Part shown: piece by piece, positions 62,517-64,000 of the stretch
How positions within the stretch are numbered: the first letter of the stretch is position 1
Layout of the letters: every line of letters starts with the position of its first letter
NCBI RefSeq assembly: GCF_003991195.1
Contig: NZ_RCWL01000001.1
Coordinates: 434,001 to 498,000 of the forward strand
Origin: Gynurincola endophyticus
GTDB taxonomy: Bacteria > Bacteroidota > Bacteroidia > Chitinophagales > Chitinophagaceae
Direction of reading: 5' to 3'
DNA: 64,000 nt
Position numbers and translations under genes: made by a program
The notes under the pieces: model-generated
Database searches by the model: none
Told to the model about the DNA's origin: nothing
What the model saw: only the letters and a program-made list of their open reading frames with translations

Positions 62517-64000
62517 TTACTTCCTGATGACAATTATAAATGAAGTACCGTTTTCAGGGGTACTTTGGCAGGTTATGGCGCCCCCCAGTTCGTCTACCAG
62601 GCGTTTTACAATAGTCAGGCCGAAACCGTTTCCATCTTCTCCATTCGTTCCCGTGGTAGATTTGTTGGCATGTTTGTCAAATAATAAGGGTAATGCATCT
62701 GGTGGAATTCCTACTCCGTGGTCGTGTACGATTATTTCAATCATACCGGCTGTTTCTTCAAATTTCAGCTCGATTTTACCTTTCGGGTATGAAAACTTAA
62801 TGGCATTTGAAAGCAGGTTTTCAAGAATTCTCGTGATAATCTGTACATCGGAGATCATTTTCAGGTTCTCCGGTACTACCTGAATATTTACTTCCAGCTC
62901 TTTTTCGGATAACTTTTGTTTGAACGACTCTACTACCTGGTGTGCCATTGGTAAGAGTGCGATTTCTTCTAAATGGAGGTTATCTGCGCCGGTATTTTTT
63001 TCAATATCCAGAATGCGTTGAATCAGTTGTTGGCCGTAACCACAGGATTGCAGTATTTTTTTTATGGCAGTTTGCTGATCGTTTGAAAGGTTGTCGCTTT
63101 GAGAGTCTAAAATATGACTCCACATACCAATAGAAATGAACGGAGTTTTCAGGTCGTGCGAAACCATGCCGATCAGGTCATTTTTTTGCCTGTTCAGTAT
63201 TGCCAGCTGTTCATTTTTTTTAGCCATCAGCTCATTATTTAGCTGTAACTCTTTATTGGCTTTTCTTTTATAAATAAAAGCACTCAATATTACAATGATA
63301 ATGATTGCTAACCCGATAATGTAGATAATGAACGTACGGTTTTTGAAGCTTTCGGTTTTAATGGTTTCCTGTAACAATTTATTTTCCGCGATCTGTTCAT
63401 TGATATTATACTTTTCCTGCAACTCAAGAATTGTATTATAGGTTTCTAACCGGATAGAAGCTGTATCGTATTCGTACCATTTTTTCTGGTAGTCGTAGGC
63501 TCTTCTATAATCGCCTCTTTTTGCTTCCAGCGATGCTTTCAATGCGTAAATGTCTGCCAGTTTACTTTTCGACTGTAACTGGTTAGCCAGTTGTTCTGCT
63601 TTATTAATATGAAAAAGAGAACTGTCGAGCTGATTTAACTCTACAAATACATACCCTAAATTCAGGTGGGCAATCCATTTGGCGGGTAAATAAATATGGG
63701 AGGAATCGAGTTGTAATCCGTATCTGAAATGTTCTACTGCCTGGTCATACTTTTTTGTTTTAAAGTATATATTACCCAGGTTATTGTAAGTTGTATTTAA
63801 ATCGATTAATGAATCGTAAGGTTTTCCGATGCGTAAAGACTCGTTGAGGTAGTACGCCGCACTGTCGAGGTCATCGAGGCGTGAATAAACCGTACCTAAA
63901 TTAGAAAGGCAACTTACGAGCCCGCTGATACTTTTGGTTTTTTTATGGTACTCGAGTGAAATTAAAAAATTCTCTTTGGCTTTGTCCAGCTGTTTGATCG
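62517..64000 (-). CDS. TPR-containing sensor histidine kinase (5' end outside window)
   Basis: The minus-strand frame is open from the window edge to TAA at 62519-62517. The N-terminal visible part has at least three tetratricopeptide repeats (SNLGTVYSRLDDLDSAAYYL, NNLGNIYFKTKKYDQAVEHF and LNLGYVFVELNQLDSSLFHI). A coiled coil, one membrane helix (FIIYIIGLAIIIIVILSAFI) and a HisKA domain with the phospho-acceptor His in MVSHDLKTPF follow. The HATPase domain has NLLSNAIKFS (N box), HDHGVGIP (G1) and NGFGLTIVKRL (G2). It is presumably a periplasmic-TPR hybrid-free two-component kinase. No response regulator is in the window. The 46-base gap to the metal-uptake genes leaves a functional link open. 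Confidence 0.93.
   Translation of the reverse strand, partial: IKQLDKAKENFLISLEYHKKTKSISGLVSCLSNLGTVYSRLDDLDSAAYYLNESLRIGKPYDSLIDLNTTYNNLGNIYFKTKKYDQAVEHFRYGLQLDSSHIYLPAKWIAHLNLGYVFVELNQLDSSLFHINKAEQLANQLQSKSKLADIYALKASLEAKRGDYRRAYDYQKKWYEYDTASIRLETYNTILELQEKYNINEQIAENKLLQETIKTESFKNRTFIIYIIGLAIIIIVILSAFIYKRKANKELQLNNELMAKKNEQLAILNRQKNDLIGMVSHDLKTPFISIGMWSHILDSQSDNLSNDQQTAIKKILQSCGYGQQLIQRILDIEKNTGADNLHLEEIALLPMAHQVVESFKQKLSEKELEVNIQVVPENLKMISDVQIITRILENLLSNAIKFSYPKGKIELKFEETAGMIEIIVHDHGVGIPPDALPLLFDKHANKSTTGTNGEDGNGFGLTIVKRLVDELGGAITCQSTPENGTSFIIVIRK

Overview
The window is about 64 kb of chromosome from a low-to-moderate-GC member of the Bacteroidota, most likely the Chitinophagales/Chitinophagaceae (inference). 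Supporting features are TAnnTTTG-type -7 promoter boxes, a PorT gene directly behind menG, a metalloprotease with a type IX secretion (T9SS) C-terminal sorting domain, a TonB-dependent receptor with an N-terminal carboxypeptidase-regulatory-like domain, a GbsR-type regulator, and a pheT / coiled-coil / zapA / rny neighbourhood. Most of the sequence is ordinary housekeeping genome. No phage, insertion sequence, CRISPR array or rRNA operon is visible.

Layout. 1-5.1 kb: the end of an acyl-CoA dehydrogenase, then a proteostasis block on the minus strand (trigger factor; two tandem clpP paralogues; clpX). 5.2-11.4 kb: tRNA-Leu, the (p)ppGpp synthetase/hydrolase, purA, an extremely acidic 157-aa protein and a pabB-type chorismate enzyme. 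11.4-20.3 kb (mostly minus): lytic transglycosylase, gatA, tatA, rplS, RNase Y, zapA, a coiled-coil protein and pheT. 20.5-22.1 kb: a scar holding an intact HipB-like regulator with a perfect inverted-repeat operator next to a truncated, stop-interrupted hipA remnant. 22.1-29.2 kb: dnaB, rsmE, terC, a secreted beta-sandwich protein, pyrD and a thiolase. 29.2-29.8 kb: a gene-free stretch with two copies of a dispersed hairpin repeat and a candidate small RNA. 29.8-33.5 kb: dnaX and a two-lipoyl-domain E2. 33.6-41.6 kb: accessory and exported proteins (alpha/beta hydrolase, GbsR-like regulator, CoA-binding protein, T9SS-type metalloprotease, YkuK, an EreA/ChaN-like protein, sialate O-acetylesterase). 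41.7-50.3 kb: a third repeat copy, ysxC, menG, porT, a RemB/Wzi-like barrel, a dihydroorotase, a short MutS-like ATPase, and comM/yifB interrupted by one in-frame UGA. 50.4-58.5 kb: an envelope polysaccharide region (priming sugar transferase, two polymerase/ligase-like membrane proteins, two glycosyltransferases, an MsbA-like ABC exporter). 58.6-64 kb: DUF983 and DUF2721 proteins, a fourth repeat copy, a His-rich TonB-dependent receptor with a small His/Cys-rich partner, and a TPR histidine kinase that runs off the window.

How the parts relate. ClpX and the two ClpPs would form one ATP-dependent protease, with trigger factor upstream but separately terminated. PorT (T9SS machinery), the T9SS-tagged metalloprotease and the RemB/Wzi barrel point to a surface-secreting, possibly gliding cell. 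The 50-58 kb genes can build, polymerise and export a surface glycan. The observations most worth a second look are the four-copy extragenic hairpin repeat family, the candidate small RNA at 29.6 kb, the hipBA scar that keeps its operator, the UGA-interrupted comM, the Gln in the first metal-ligand position of the dihydroorotase, and the Asp/Glu-rich protein between purA and pabB.
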